A DNA stretch of 64,000 nt from Streptomyces aurantiacus (GCF_027107535.1 NZ_CP114283.1:1364001-1428000); one strand, 5' to 3'; positions 1 through 8,372 are shown, counted from the stretch's first letter. Numbers and translations are program-made. The notes: generated by a model from the letters alone, not told the origin.

Positions 1-300
1 GAGCTCGCCGGTCCCGTCCGCCGCGAGCGGCTCGCCGCCGCCCTCTCCCGTCATGTTGTGCCAGTAGACGCTGTGCAGGATGTGGCCGGAGAGGTGGAAG
101 GCGAGGCTCTTCTCCAGGCCGTTGACCGAGCCCCACGACTCCTTGTCACGGGCCTCCGCCAGCTGTTCCAAGGTGTCGTTCGCCCCCTTCACGTACGCCG
201 CGTGGTGCTTGTCGTGGTGCAGCTCGATGATCTCGGGGCTGATCACGGGTGCAAGTGCGGAGTAGTCGTACGGCAGTTCAGGAAGTGTGTAGACGGCCAT
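1..300 (-). CDS. sodF: Iron superoxide dismutase, N-terminal 100 residues (3' end outside window)
   Basis: Cytoplasmic Fe/Mn-family superoxide dismutase that converts superoxide to peroxide and oxygen. The visible 100 residues start [16 protein letters not shown], the usual N-terminus of this family. They contain the first two metal-ligand histidines: His28 in the ELHHDKHH helix and His76 in the [11 protein letters not shown] helix. The remaining ligands lie beyond position 1. The family is normally about 210 residues, so roughly half is seen. Metal choice (Fe rather than Mn) is inferred from the Nur box immediately upstream, since nickel-dependent Nur represses the iron enzyme in Streptomyces. 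The gene lies downstream of a same-strand permease but has its own control region. Confidence 0.93.
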   Translation of the reverse strand, partial: MAVYTLPELPYDYSALAPVISPEIIELHHDKHHAAYVKGANDTLEQLAEARDKESWGSVNGLEKSLAFHLSGHILHSVYWHNMTGEGGGEPLAADGTGEL

Positions 301-323
301 GCCAGGTCCTCTCCGACCTCTTA

Positions 324-340
324 TTGCAAAGTACTTGCAA
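324..340 (-). promoter_or_regulatory. Nur box (nickel-responsive repressor operator) of sodF
   Basis: Two exact TTGCAA hexamers separated by 5 bases sit 24 bases upstream of the sodF start. The TTGCAA-N5-TTGCAA arrangement is the published Nur box of Streptomyces. Nur with bound nickel represses sodF so that the nickel enzyme SodN is used instead. The match is seen directly; function is inferred from the known family. Confidence 0.85.
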
Positions 341-374
341 GTGCACGCTAGCAGCAAGAGGGTGGCGTCGCCCG

Positions 375-439
375 CTCGGGCACACCACTCGGGCACACCA
401 CTCGGGCGCACCACTCGGGCACACCGCTCGGGCACACCA
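375..439. repeat. Five tandem copies of a 13-bp unit
   Basis: The unit ctcgggcacacca is repeated five times head to tail with only one or two substitutions per copy. It lies between the 3' end of the amino-acid permease and the sodF operator. A 13-bp period is not in frame with a codon repeat. No dyad symmetry is seen inside the unit, so it is not an obvious terminator. Confidence 0.85.
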
Positions 440-553
440 AAGGGACCGCGCACGCGACCGGGGGTCGGTCGGTGCGCGGTCCGGAACATGCGGGTTCGCA
501 GTGGTTGTTCAGGCTCGCGCGGCGGAGTCGTGGACCGGCACGGCCCCGCGCTC

Positions 554-1966
554 CTACGGGGTGCGCCTCTCGCGGACTCGCTGCCAGGCGTAACCGGCGG
601 CCGCCAGCGCCAGGGTCATTGCGCCCGTCGAGTACAGCTGTACCCGCGTGTCCGGCTCCCGGGCCATCAGGACGAAGATCGCCACCATCCCGGCCAGCGC
701 CACCCAGGTCAGCACCGGGAAGGCCCACATCCGTACGACCAGCTTCTCCGGGGCCTCCCGCTCCAGCCCGCGCCGCAAGCGCAGTTGCGCGACCGCGACG
801 AAGATCCAGACGACCAGGATCACCGCCCCGATCATGTTGAGCAGCCAGGGGAAGACGTCGTCGGGACGCCAGTAGCTGAGCAGGACGCAGCCGAAGCCGA
901 AGACGGAGGAGGCCAGTACGGCGACGCGCGGCACCCCGCCGAAGACCCGGCCGAGAGCCCGCGGGCCCTGGCCCCGCTCCACCAGGGAGTAGGCGATGCG
1001 CGAGGCGCCGTACACGTTGGCGTTCATCGCGCTCAGCAGCGCGACCAGCACCACGACGTTCATGAGCGGACCGGCTCCCGGGATGTCCAGACGGTCGAGG
1101 GTGGCGACGTAGGGGCCCTGCTCGACGACGGCCTTCGAGTCCCACGGGACGAGCGTCACGATGACGGCCATCGAGCCGATGTAGAAGAGCGCGATGCGCC
1201 ACATCGCCGTGCGCACGGCGCTCGCGACGCCCCGGACCGGGTCCTCGGACTCGGCCGCCGCGATCGTCACCGTCTCCAGACCGCCGTAGGCGAAGACCGA
1301 GGCCAGCAGGCCGATGACGAGTCCCTCGCCGCCGTTCGGCAGGAAGCCGCCCTCACCGGTGAGATGGGCGAGGCCGGGGGAGTCCGAACCGGGCAGCACC
1401 CCGGCGATCGCCAGCACGCCGAGCACCAGGAACAGGGTGATCGCGCCCACCTTCAGCGCGGCGAACCAGAACTCGAACTCGCCGAAGTTCTTCACCGCGG
1501 CGAGGTTCGCGCCGCAGAAGGCGACCATGAACAGCGCCACCCACGCCCACTCCGGCGTACCGGGCAGCCAGCCGGTCATGATCTTCGCGGCGCCGATGCC
1601 CTCCAGCCCGACCGCCGTGCACAGCAGCACCCAGAACGACCAGCCCGCGGTGAACCCCGCCCACGGCCCGATGGCCCGCTCGGCGTGCGCGGAGAAGGAA
1701 CCGGAGGACGGGTACGCGGCCGACATCTCGCCGAGCATCCGCATCACCAGCATGACGAGAAGGCCGGAGACGGCGTACGCGACGACGATCGACGGACCGG
1801 CGGCCGCGATCCCCGCGCCGGAGCCGACGAACAGGCCCGCGCCGATCACCCCGCCGAGGGCGATCATCGACAGATGACGCTGCTTGAGGCCGTGGGGGAG
1901 CGAGGACGGATGCGGGTCGCCGGAGCCGGACGAACCGGGCGTGACGTCCTGGGTGGTACGGGACAT
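554..1966 (-). CDS. APC-superfamily amino-acid permease (GabP/AnsP type)
   Basis: Inner-membrane amino-acid:proton symporter of about 470 residues. After a hydrophilic N-terminus it has the family hallmark [24 protein letters not shown] in the first membrane helix (residues about 25-50), a conserved [18 protein letters not shown] segment, and about twelve hydrophobic segments. Near the C-terminus is the [11 protein letters not shown] motif shared by GabP/AnsP-like permeases. The start at 1966 is chosen because homologous sequence begins there and an AAGGGA element lies upstream; a longer frame to 2062 has no homology-like sequence. It is 122 bp downstream of the sulfonate operon on the same strand. 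Substrate cannot be read from the sequence. It resembles the permease at 11923-13395. Confidence 0.9.
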   Translation of the reverse strand: MSRTTQDVTPGSSGSGDPHPSSLPHGLKQRHLSMIALGGVIGAGLFVGSGAGIAAAGPSIVVAYAVSGLLVMLVMRMLGEMSAAYPSSGSFSAHAERAIGPWAGFTAGWSFWVLLCTAVGLEGIGAAKIMTGWLPGTPEWAWVALFMVAFCGANLAAVKNFGEFEFWFAALKVGAITLFLVLGVLAIAGVLPGSDSPGLAHLTGEGGFLPNGGEGLVIGLLASVFAYGGLETVTIAAAESEDPVRGVASAVRTAMWRIALFYIGSMAVIVTLVPWDSKAVVEQGPYVATLDRLDIPGAGPLMNVVVLVALLSAMNANVYGASRIAYSLVERGQGPRALGRVFGGVPRVAVLASSVFGFGCVLLSYWRPDDVFPWLLNMIGAVILVVWIFVAVAQLRLRRGLEREAPEKLVVRMWAFPVLTWVALAGMVAIFVLMAREPDTRVQLYSTGAMTLALAAAGYAWQRVRERRTP

Positions 1967-2088
1967 GAGTGCGGGGGGTCCCTTACGTGCGACTGGGCAA
2001 AAACGCCCACAGTCTGGGCGGCCCCTCCGTTCGCACGAAGAGGCCGTCCAGCATGCGGACACACCCGGTACCCAAAGTGAGAGCCCGG

Positions 2089-2982
2089 CTACGCCACCGA
2101 GGTGTAGTGCGAGGCGTCGCCCGAGATCGAGTAGCTCTCCTTCCCTTCGATGCCGACCGGCACGTCACCGGCGACCGTCACCCGGTTCAGGCGACGCGGC
2201 AGACCGTCGTAGTTGTCGATGGCGTAGTGCTGGGTGATCCGGTTGTCGAACAGCACGAGCTGGTTCGGCGACCAGCGGTGGCGCAGGACGTTCTCGGGCC
2301 GGGTGACATGGGCCTGGAGCAGATCGAGGACCTTGCGGGACTCGTTCACGGACAGGCCGACGATCCGCTGGGCGAAGCCGCCGATGAACAGCCCGCGCTC
2401 ACCGGTCAGCGGATGGACCCGGACCACGGGGTGGGCGGTGCGGTACTTGATGGAGGTGAACTGGGCGCGCTGGGCGGCCTGTGCCTCGTCGATCTCCTCC
2501 TCGGGCACCGCGTAGTCGTAGTCGTTGGTGTGCTCGGCCCACAGGGTGTCCGCGAGCCGGCGGAGGGGCTCGGGCAGATTGCGGTAGGCGGCGGCGGAGC
2601 TGGCGATCAGTGTCTCGCCGCCGTACGGCGGGACCGTGATGCTGCGCAGGGTGCTGGCCTGCGGGGGGTTGAGGACGAACGTGACGTCGGTGTGCCAGTT
2701 GTTGGCGGCCCGGCCGCGCTCGCTGTCGACGGGCAGCACGTTCGGGGCGCCGTCCACGGCGGGCACGGTCGGGTGGGCGGTGGTGAGGTCGCCGAAGTGC
2801 CCGGCGAAGGCCTGCTGGCCCTCGTCGTCCAGGCCGACGTCGTCGAAGACCAGTGCCTTGTGCTCGTTGAGGGCGGCCCGCAGGGCGGTGACCGTCTCCT
2901 CGTCGAGCGGCTCGGCGATGTCGACGCCGGATATCCGGGCGCCGATCCGTGCGGTGACCTTGTGGATCTCGAGGTCGGACAT
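2089..2982 (-). CDS. TauD/TfdA-family Fe(II)/2-oxoglutarate dioxygenase
   Basis: Predicted cytoplasmic non-heme iron dioxygenase of 297 residues that would hydroxylate a sulfonate or alkyl sulfate, so that sulfite or sulfate is released. The facial triad is visible: His97 and Asp99 in NNWHTDVTF and a distal His at about 252 in ITQHYAIDN. Arg residues at about 264-267 fit the 2-oxoglutarate carboxylate site. Length matches TauD (about 280-300). It is the last gene of a sulfonate-uptake operon, 22 bp after the flavin monooxygenase, with an AAAGGAA ribosome-binding site. Context favours sulfur acquisition; taurine versus alkyl sulfate specificity is not determinable here. Confidence 0.9.
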   Translation of the reverse strand: MSDLEIHKVTARIGARISGVDIAEPLDEETVTALRAALNEHKALVFDDVGLDDEGQQAFAGHFGDLTTAHPTVPAVDGAPNVLPVDSERGRAANNWHTDVTFVLNPPQASTLRSITVPPYGGETLIASSAAAYRNLPEPLRRLADTLWAEHTNDYDYAVPEEEIDEAQAAQRAQFTSIKYRTAHPVVRVHPLTGERGLFIGGFAQRIVGLSVNESRKVLDLLQAHVTRPENVLRHRWSPNQLVLFDNRITQHYAIDNYDGLPRRLNRVTVAGDVPVGIEGKESYSISGDASHYTSVA

Positions 2983-3004
2983 GGGGGTTCCTTTCGGGTC
3001 GGGC

Positions 3005-4348
3005 TCAGACTCGGGCGAGTGCCGGGGGGACGTGCTGGTTGGCGGGGCGCGGGAGCCCGTATCGCTCGCGCAGGGTCCGGCGCGGGCCGTACTCCTCGCG
3101 GAGCAGGCCGCGGGTGCGCAGGATCGGGACGACGTGGTCGACGAAGGCGTCGAGGCCGGACGGCAGGACCGCGGGCATGATGTTGAATCCGTCGGCGGCG
3201 CCGAGCGTGAACCACTCCTCGATGGCGTCGGCGACCTGCTCGGGCGTCCCGGCGAAGGTCAGGTGCCCGCGTCCGCCGCCGAGCCGGCCGATCAGCTGCC
3301 GCACGGTGAGGCGTTCGCGCCGGGCCAGCTCCACCACCAGTGTGTAGCGGCTCCTAGCGCCCTCGATGGAGCTCTCCGGGGGCAGGTCGGCGGGAAGCCG
3401 GGCATCCAACTCCAGTGTCCCCGGCGGCAGTTGCAGCAGGCTCTCCAGGCGGCCCACACCGTGCGTGTACACGATGTGGTCCTCCAGGACCTGTTCGAGT
3501 GCCCGCGCCTCCGCCTCCGTCGAGCCGATCACCGGGACGATGCCGGGCAGCACCTTGATGTGGCCGGGGTCCCGGCCGGCCGCCGCCGTACGGGACTTGA
3601 GGTCGGTGTAGAAGTCCTGGGCGTCCTTCAGGGTCTGCTGGGCGGTGAACACCGCCTCCGCGTACCGGGCCGCGAACGCCTTGCCGTCCTCCGAGGAGCC
3701 GGCCTGGACCAGCAGCGGGTAACCCTGCGGACTGCGCGGGACGTTGAGGGCGCCCTCGACGCTGAAGTACTTCCCGCTGTGCCGGGGCGGATGGATCTTC
3801 GTGTCGTCGCCCCAGACGCCGGCCGCCTTGTCGGCGACGATCGCGTCGTCCTCCCAGCTGTCCCACAGCTTGAGCGCCACGTCGAGGAACTCGGCGGCAC
3901 GGGCGTACCGCTCGGCGTGCGCGGGCTCCGCGTCGAGCCCGAAGTTGCGGGCGGCCTCGGCGCCCGCCGTGGTGACGATGTTCCAGCCGGCCCGGCCGCC
4001 GCTGACGATGTCCAGGGAGGCGAACCTGCGGGCCAGGTTGTAGGGCGAGTTGTAGGAGGTGGAGGCGGTGGCGACGAGGCCGATGTGCTCGGTTGCCGTC
4101 GCCAGCGCGGTGAGCAGGGTGAGGGGTTCCAGGGTGCCGGCCGGCCGTTGGGCGATGTTGCCCCACAGCTGCGGTCCGTCGGCGAGGAAGAGCGAGTCGA
4201 AGGTGCCGCGTTCGGCGATCCGGGCCAGGTGGACGTAGTGGCCGAGCTCCACGTGGGCGTACGGGTCGCTCTCCGGAAGCCGCCACGACGCCTCGTGGTG
4301 GCCGGTGTTCATCAGGAACGCGTTCAGGTGGAGCTGTCTCGATGTCAC
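3005..4348 (-). CDS. FMNH2-dependent monooxygenase of the NtaA/SnaA/DszA (LLM) family
   Basis: Bacterial-luciferase-like flavin monooxygenase of 447 residues, which uses reduced FMN supplied by a separate reductase to oxidise a small organic compound, here probably an organosulfur substrate. Family signatures are the N-terminal LNAFLMNTGHHEASWR, SLFLADGPQLW and the DIVSGGRAGWNIVTT strand-loop. Length fits DszA/NtaA (about 450) rather than SsuD (about 380). The GTG start at 4348 overlaps the TGA of the ssuB-like gene in a GTGA junction, so the two are translationally coupled. Substrate could be a sulfonate, a sulfone or an aminopolycarboxylate; the operon argues for sulfur. Confidence 0.88.
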   Translation of the reverse strand: MTSRQLHLNAFLMNTGHHEASWRLPESDPYAHVELGHYVHLARIAERGTFDSLFLADGPQLWGNIAQRPAGTLEPLTLLTALATATEHIGLVATASTSYNSPYNLARRFASLDIVSGGRAGWNIVTTAGAEAARNFGLDAEPAHAERYARAAEFLDVALKLWDSWEDDAIVADKAAGVWGDDTKIHPPRHSGKYFSVEGALNVPRSPQGYPLLVQAGSSEDGKAFAARYAEAVFTAQQTLKDAQDFYTDLKSRTAAAGRDPGHIKVLPGIVPVIGSTEAEARALEQVLEDHIVYTHGVGRLESLLQLPPGTLELDARLPADLPPESSIEGARSRYTLVVELARRERLTVRQLIGRLGGGRGHLTFAGTPEQVADAIEEWFTLGAADGFNIMPAVLPSGLDAFVDHVVPILRTRGLLREEYGPRRTLRERYGLPRPANQHVPPALARV

Positions 4349-5079
4349 TGGTGGTCCTCCGTCACGCCGAGCGCGGACAGCAGCCGCTCCCGGTATTCGC
4401 CCAGCAGCGGGTCGCGGTACGAGCGCGGGTGCGGGCGGTCGATGGTCAGGTCGAGGCCGACGCGGCCCCGGTCGAGCACGAGCACGCGGTCGGCGAGCAC
4501 GATCGCCTCGTCCACGTCGTGGGTGACGAGCAGGACGGCCGGCCGGTGGCGCTTCCACAGCTTGCGCAACAGGGCGTGCATCTTGATGCGGGTGAGCGCG
4601 TCCAGTGCGCCGAACGGCTCGTCGGCCAGCAGGAGTTCGGGCTCGCGGACGAGGGAGCGGGCCAGTGCGGCGCGCTGGGCCTCACCGCCGGACAGCTCGT
4701 TGGGCCAGGCCCGCTCGCGTCCCTTCAGCCCCACCTCGTCGAGAGCCTCACGGCCCCTGCGGTCGGCGTCCTCGCCGCCGAGACCCAGCAGCACGTTGTC
4801 CAGGACCCGGCGCCAGGGCAGCAGGCGGGAGTCCTGAAACACCACGGACACCCGCTCGGGAGCAGCGAGCCGGCCACTTCCGGTCACCTCGTGGTCGAGC
4901 CCGGCGATGGCCCGCAGCAGGGTGCTCTTGCCGGATCCGCTGTGTCCGAGCAGAGCCGTGAACTGGCCGGGCGGGAGGTCCAGATCGATGCCGTCGAGGA
5001 CCGTCCGGTCGCCGAACGACCTGGTGAGACCCCGGAGTTGGACTGTGGGACGGGTCAGCTGCTCAGCGTGCGTCGCCAT
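4345..5079 (-). CDS. ssuB: Sulfonate ABC transporter ATP-binding protein
   Basis: Cytoplasmic ATPase subunit (244 residues) of a nitrate/sulfonate/taurine-type importer. Seen in order: Walker A GHSGSGKST (about residues 44-52), Q-loop VVFQDSRLLPW, ABC signature LSGGE, Walker B LLLADEP, D-loop FGALDAL and H-loop VTHD. The short length and the SRLLPW text after the Q-loop are typical of SsuB/TauB. It overlaps the permease gene by 25 bases and the downstream monooxygenase by 4 bases, so all three are likely one coupled message. Assignment to SsuB rather than TauB rests on context and is approximate. Confidence 0.9.
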   Translation of the reverse strand: MATHAEQLTRPTVQLRGLTRSFGDRTVLDGIDLDLPPGQFTALLGHSGSGKSTLLRAIAGLDHEVTGSGRLAAPERVSVVFQDSRLLPWRRVLDNVLLGLGGEDADRRGREALDEVGLKGRERAWPNELSGGEAQRAALARSLVREPELLLADEPFGALDALTRIKMHALLRKLWKRHRPAVLLVTHDVDEAIVLADRVLVLDRGRVGLDLTIDRPHPRSYRDPLLGEYRERLLSALGVTEDHQ

Positions 5080-5903
5080 GACAGCACCCTCCGTTCGATG
5101 AGGCGGACCGTGCTGTCGGAGGCGAGTCCGAAGATGCCGTAGACGACCAGGCCGACGAGGATGACGTCCGTCTGGCCGTAGTTCTGGGCCTGGAACATCA
5201 TGTAACCGAGCCCGCTGGTGGCGTTGATCTGCTCCAGCACGACCAGGCCGAGCCAGGAGCCGGTCACCCCGAGCCGCAGGCCGACGAAGAAGCCGGGCAG
5301 GGCGCCGGGTATGACGACCTGCCGGACGAAGGCCCACCTGGACAGCCCCTGGACCTCGGCGAGTTCGACGTACCGGTGGTCGATGCCGGACAGCGCGGAG
5401 TGCAGGTTCAGATAGATCGGGATGTAGACGACGATGGCGATGATCGCGATCTTGAAGGTCTCGCCGATGCCCAGCCAGAGGATGAACAGCGGGATCAGGC
5501 CGAGGGTGGGGATCGCCCTGTTGAGGTTCACCGTCCCGTCGATCAGCGCCTCCCCGGTCCGGGTGAGCCCGGAGGCCAGCGCGAGCACCACCCCGGCGGT
5601 CAGACCGATCGCGAACCCGGCACCGGCCCGCTGCAGCGAGGTCAGGACGTCGCCCGGCAGTGTGCCGTCGGTCCACAGCTGGACGCCGGATTCCAGCACC
5701 GTCCAGGGTGCGGGGATCGCGCCCGGATCCAGTCGGCCGGCGGCCGAGGCCCCCGCCCACAGGGCGAGGAGGAGGACGGGGCCGATGAGCCGGGCGGCGG
5801 GCAGGGGCCTGCCGGGTGACAGGCCGCGGGGGCGGCGCGCCTTCGGCACGGCCCGGGCGTCGGTGACGACGGGCGCGGTCGTGGTCGTGGTGCTCGTGGT
5901 CAC
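5055..5903 (-). CDS. ssuC: Sulfonate ABC transporter permease
   Basis: Membrane permease of about 282 residues. A Thr-rich N-terminus is followed by a first membrane helix (LIGPVLLLALWAGASAA) and about five more. The cytoplasmic EAA-loop reads EVQGLSRWAFVRQVVIPGALP, which is how this subunit docks with the ATPase. Two GTG codons compete for the start. The upstream one (5912) overlaps the ssuA stop but sits directly on the GGAGG element. The one at 5903 has 8 bases of spacing to GGAGG, so I chose it. It belongs to the ssuA-ssuC-ssuB-monooxygenase-dioxygenase operon. Confidence 0.9.
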   Translation of the reverse strand: MTTSTTTTTAPVVTDARAVPKARRPRGLSPGRPLPAARLIGPVLLLALWAGASAAGRLDPGAIPAPWTVLESGVQLWTDGTLPGDVLTSLQRAGAGFAIGLTAGVVLALASGLTRTGEALIDGTVNLNRAIPTLGLIPLFILWLGIGETFKIAIIAIVVYIPIYLNLHSALSGIDHRYVELAEVQGLSRWAFVRQVVIPGALPGFFVGLRLGVTGSWLGLVVLEQINATSGLGYMMFQAQNYGQTDVILVGLVVYGIFGLASDSTVRLIERRVLSWRRTLSS

Positions 5904-5908
5904 GGCGC

Positions 5909-6976
5909 TCACCTCCGGTACTCCGCCGTGACGGCCTTCGCCGCGAGGCCCTCGAAGCGCCGGTCGAAGAGCGAGTCGACCTTGAACCCCTTCACGAAGC
6001 CGCCGTCGGCCAGCAGGTCCGCGGTCTCCTGCTCCCACTTCACGGCCTCGTCCCAACTGGGTGGGAAGAGCGGCTTGTTGGCGAGTTCGGTGATCGACTC
6101 GGCCTGGGCGAGCGTCAGGTTCTGCGTCTTGACGTAGAACTCCTCGTTCCAGTCGTCGGGATGCTCGTACGCCCACACCTGGCCCTTGGCCCAGCGCGGG
6201 ATGTACGCGGCGACCGCGGCCGCCTTGGCCCTGTCGGCCAGCACGGAGACGGGTGCCCACAGCAGGTTGAGCAGGTCCACGACGTCGGTGGGGATGGTGC
6301 GGGCGCCCCTGGCCCCGTACTGCTTGAGGTAGGCCGGTGACTGCTGGTTGGCGAGCGGGGCGATGTCCACCTGGCCCGCCTGGAGCGCGGTGAGGAACTG
6401 GTTGCTGGTCAACGGCACCAACTGCACGTCGTCGTACTTCAGCCCGGCCTGCTTGAGGGCCCGCAGCAGCACGACACCCTGGGCCTGGCCCTGTGAGAAG
6501 GCCAGCTTCCTGCCCTTGAAGTCCTGGACGGTCCGGATGTCGCTGCCGGGCTTGGTGGCGAAGAGGTAGTTGGGCTTGCGGGTGACGTTGATCGCGACGA
6601 TCTTCGCGTCGAAGCCCTGGTAGTGCGCCTGGATGGGCGGGATGCCCGCGTTGTTGGCGACGTCAAGGGACGCGGAGCGGAAGGCGTTGATGACGTCGGG
6701 ACCGGCGCCGATGTTCGCCCAGGAGGAGACCTTGAACGGCAGGTCGGACAGGCCCGCGAGCTTGAGCTGCAGTTGCTGGACGCCCTGGTACGAGGAGATC
6801 TTGAGGCTCGTACCCAACGGGACCTTGGCCGCCAGCGGGGCGGACGTCGACCCGCCGGCCCCGGTGGTGGCGGCGCTGCTGCCCGCGCAACCGCTGAGCC
6901 CGGCGGTGGCGGCGGCGCCGAGCACGGAGGAGAGGAAGAGCCGCCGGTCGATTCCGGACGCGGACAGAGGTGGCAT
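5909..6976 (-). CDS. ssuA: Aliphatic sulfonate-binding lipoprotein
   Basis: Extracytoplasmic substrate-binding lipoprotein of 355 residues that delivers sulfonates to the permease. The N-terminus carries DRRLFLSSVLGAAATAGLSGC: an Arg pair, a hydrophobic stretch and a lipobox ending in Cys, so it is lipid-anchored and possibly Tat-exported. The body matches the SsuA/NrtA-type binding fold (NANKPLFPPSW, FAFSQGQAQG-like segments). Start 6976 was chosen because GGGAG lies 7 bases upstream; the ATG at 6997 has no Shine-Dalgarno. It is the first structural gene after a 350-base leader that encodes the short peptide at 7328-7411. Confidence 0.88.
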   Translation of the reverse strand: MPPLSASGIDRRLFLSSVLGAAATAGLSGCAGSSAATTGAGGSTSAPLAAKVPLGTSLKISSYQGVQQLQLKLAGLSDLPFKVSSWANIGAGPDVINAFRSASLDVANNAGIPPIQAHYQGFDAKIVAINVTRKPNYLFATKPGSDIRTVQDFKGRKLAFSQGQAQGVVLLRALKQAGLKYDDVQLVPLTSNQFLTALQAGQVDIAPLANQQSPAYLKQYGARGARTIPTDVVDLLNLLWAPVSVLADRAKAAAVAAYIPRWAKGQVWAYEHPDDWNEEFYVKTQNLTLAQAESITELANKPLFPPSWDEAVKWEQETADLLADGGFVKGFKVDSLFDRRFEGLAAKAVTAEYRR

Positions 6977-7301
6977 GGGAGGACTCCCTGAGGTCATGAG
7001 GTGGTTCGCGGGGGCCGTGCCGCGGAGGGCAGGAGGGCGCGCGAGGAACCCGGCAGGGCGGAGCCGGTCAAGTGAGAGGTGCGCACGGAGAAGGCACACG
7101 CGCGGGGCGTGGCAGGAGATGACAGAGAGGGACGCCGGCGGATCGTCAGTGCGTCAACGCGTCAGCAACAGAGACGGAGCCTGCCCGGCAACGTGCCCAA
7201 CGGACCCCGGACACCAGGTCCAGGGCCACCGAGCCGCCCGCGACGGCCAGGACCGCATCAGGGACACCGGTGGGGACGACGTCCGACGTCTGTCTCGTCC
7301 G

Positions 7302-7327
7302 GGCGAGCCGGATTCCCTCCGCTCGCC
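7302..7327 (-). promoter_or_regulatory. Hairpin abutting the leader-peptide stop codon (possible attenuator element)
   Basis: The inverted repeat GGCGAG ... CTCGCC with inner CGGA/TCCG pairs forms a roughly 10-bp stem with one bulge and a 5-base loop. On the ssu transcript it begins at the base right after the leader peptide stop codon. A ribosome paused at the Cys codon four codons upstream would reach into its base. No U-run follows, so it is not a plain intrinsic terminator. The role in attenuation is inference. Confidence 0.5.
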
Positions 7328-7411
7328 TCAGCGGTGGCGACAGATGGCGGTGCCTTGGCGTCGCAGGTCGACATAGCGACGCGACGCGAAGTTCTCAGCC
7401 TGGGCAACCAT
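7328..7411 (-). CDS. Cysteine-containing leader peptide of the sulfonate operon (27 aa)
   Basis: A 27-codon frame ending SRRYVDLRRQGTAICRHR, then TGA. The RRxVDLxR...A(I/L)C core and very short C-tail match a recurring actinobacterial class of putative leader peptides found ahead of sulfur-assimilation genes (recalled, not searched). The single Cys codon (TGT) is the fourth from the end. The frame sits about 350 bases upstream of ssuA on the same strand and a hairpin begins immediately after its stop. This is the arrangement expected for ribosome-pausing control by cysteine supply. The start ATG at 7411 is the nearest in-frame one; a longer frame to 7540 exists but looks non-coding. Confidence 0.7.
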   Translation of the reverse strand: MVAQAENFASRRYVDLRRQGTAICRHR

Positions 7412-7663
7412 GGCTTGAAGCGTAGAGGGCGGAGGCGTGTCCGGCCAGGGCTGGATTGTTTCGCCCTCGCGAATTCCTTTTGGCGGGACCTCACAGTCGA
7501 CCCGCGGTCGGCTCGCGGTCGACCGGGTAGTAAGAGCCACTCCACCTCAGTGACCAGCATCACGCCCGCACGGGTGTACACGGCACCCTTTGTCGGAGGT
7601 GCACCAATCCGCGGTTCCCGCCTTTGTCGACCGCTGACGGTGATCGGCCCGAAACCTCTGGGA

Positions 7664-7669
7664 TAGCGT
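7664..7669 (+). promoter_or_regulatory. Putative -10 element (TAGCGT) of bioY
   Basis: TAGCGT fits the actinobacterial TANNNT -10 pattern and would start transcription about 33 bases before the bioY start codon. No clear -35 element is seen. The identical hexamer occurs 43 bases before the ABC ATPase gene at 19368. Confidence 0.4.
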
Positions 7670-7708
7670 CAGGTGTCCCCGCCACCTTCACCCCTGTCCG
7701 GAGCACCC

Positions 7709-8290
7709 ATGGCCACCGCCGTCGCCCCCGCCCACCCGCGCCAGGTCCTCGCCGACCTCCTCCCCGCCTCCCGCGTCAGGGACGTCGCACTCGTGGCGGG
7801 CGGCGCCGCGCTCGTAGGCCTCGCCGCCCAGCTCGCGGTGCCCGTACCGGGATCCCCGGTGCCGGTGACCGGCCAGACCTTCGCCGCCCTGCTCGTCGGC
7901 ACCGCGCTCGGCGCCGGCCGCGGCCTGGCCTCCCTCGCCCTGTACGCACTGCTCGGTCTGGCCGGAATGCCGTGGTTCGCCGAAGGCAGCTCCGGCGTGA
8001 CCGCGTCCTTCGGCTACATCCTCGGCATGCTGCTCGCCGCGACCGTCGTGGGCGCCCTCGCCCGCCGCGGCGCCGACCGCTCGGTCGTGCGCATGGCGGG
8101 CGCGATGCTGCTGGGCGAGGCGATCATCTACGCGATCGGCGTCCCGTACCTGGCCTTCGCCGCCGACCTGACGGCGGCCCAGGCCGTCGCGGCGGGCCTC
8201 ACCCCGTTCCTCGTCGGCGACGCGCTGAAGGCCGCCCTGGCGATGGGCGTCCTCCCCGCCGCCTGGAAGTTCGTCAAGCGCGAGAGCTGA
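7709..8290 (+). CDS. bioY: BioY biotin transporter S-component
   Basis: Integral membrane substrate-binding subunit of an energy-coupling-factor biotin importer, 193 residues. About six hydrophobic helices are visible. The BioY signature region VPVPGSPVPVTGQTFAALLVGTALGAGRG (residues about 45-75) and the GMPWFAEGSSG loop are characteristic, as is the terminal LVGDALKAALA helix. The ATG at 7709 has GGAG six bases upstream; a longer GTG frame from 7673 is less likely. No ECF ATPase genes adjoin it, so it would work alone or share a common module. It converges with the surface-protein gene at 8566. Confidence 0.93.
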   Translation: MATAVAPAHPRQVLADLLPASRVRDVALVAGGAALVGLAAQLAVPVPGSPVPVTGQTFAALLVGTALGAGRGLASLALYALLGLAGMPWFAEGSSGVTASFGYILGMLLAATVVGALARRGADRSVVRMAGAMLLGEAIIYAIGVPYLAFAADLTAAQAVAAGLTPFLVGDALKAALAMGVLPAAWKFVKRES

Positions 8291-8294
8291 CAGC

Positions 8295-8372
8295 CGCGCC
8301 ACAGTTCCCGCGGAAGAGGTTCGCCGGGTCGTACACCGACTTCAGTCCGGCGAGCCTCTTGTGCGTCCGCGG
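8295..8372 (-). pseudogene. Remnant: C-terminal end of a berberine-bridge-type FAD oxidoreductase
   Basis: Reading the minus strand gives HKRLAGLKSVYDPANLFRGN. This closely resembles the conserved C-terminal LKxxYDPxNLFRxN motif of BBE-domain FAD-linked oxidoreductases. No other part of such a gene is present: upstream sequence is low-complexity repeat and the flanking genes are unrelated. It therefore looks like a short relic left after deletion. The match is about 20 residues, so chance cannot be excluded. Confidence 0.45.

Noticed and set aside
375..439. Possible CRISPR array
   Set aside because: Units are directly adjacent with no unique spacers and only 13 bp long; no cas genes are in the window.
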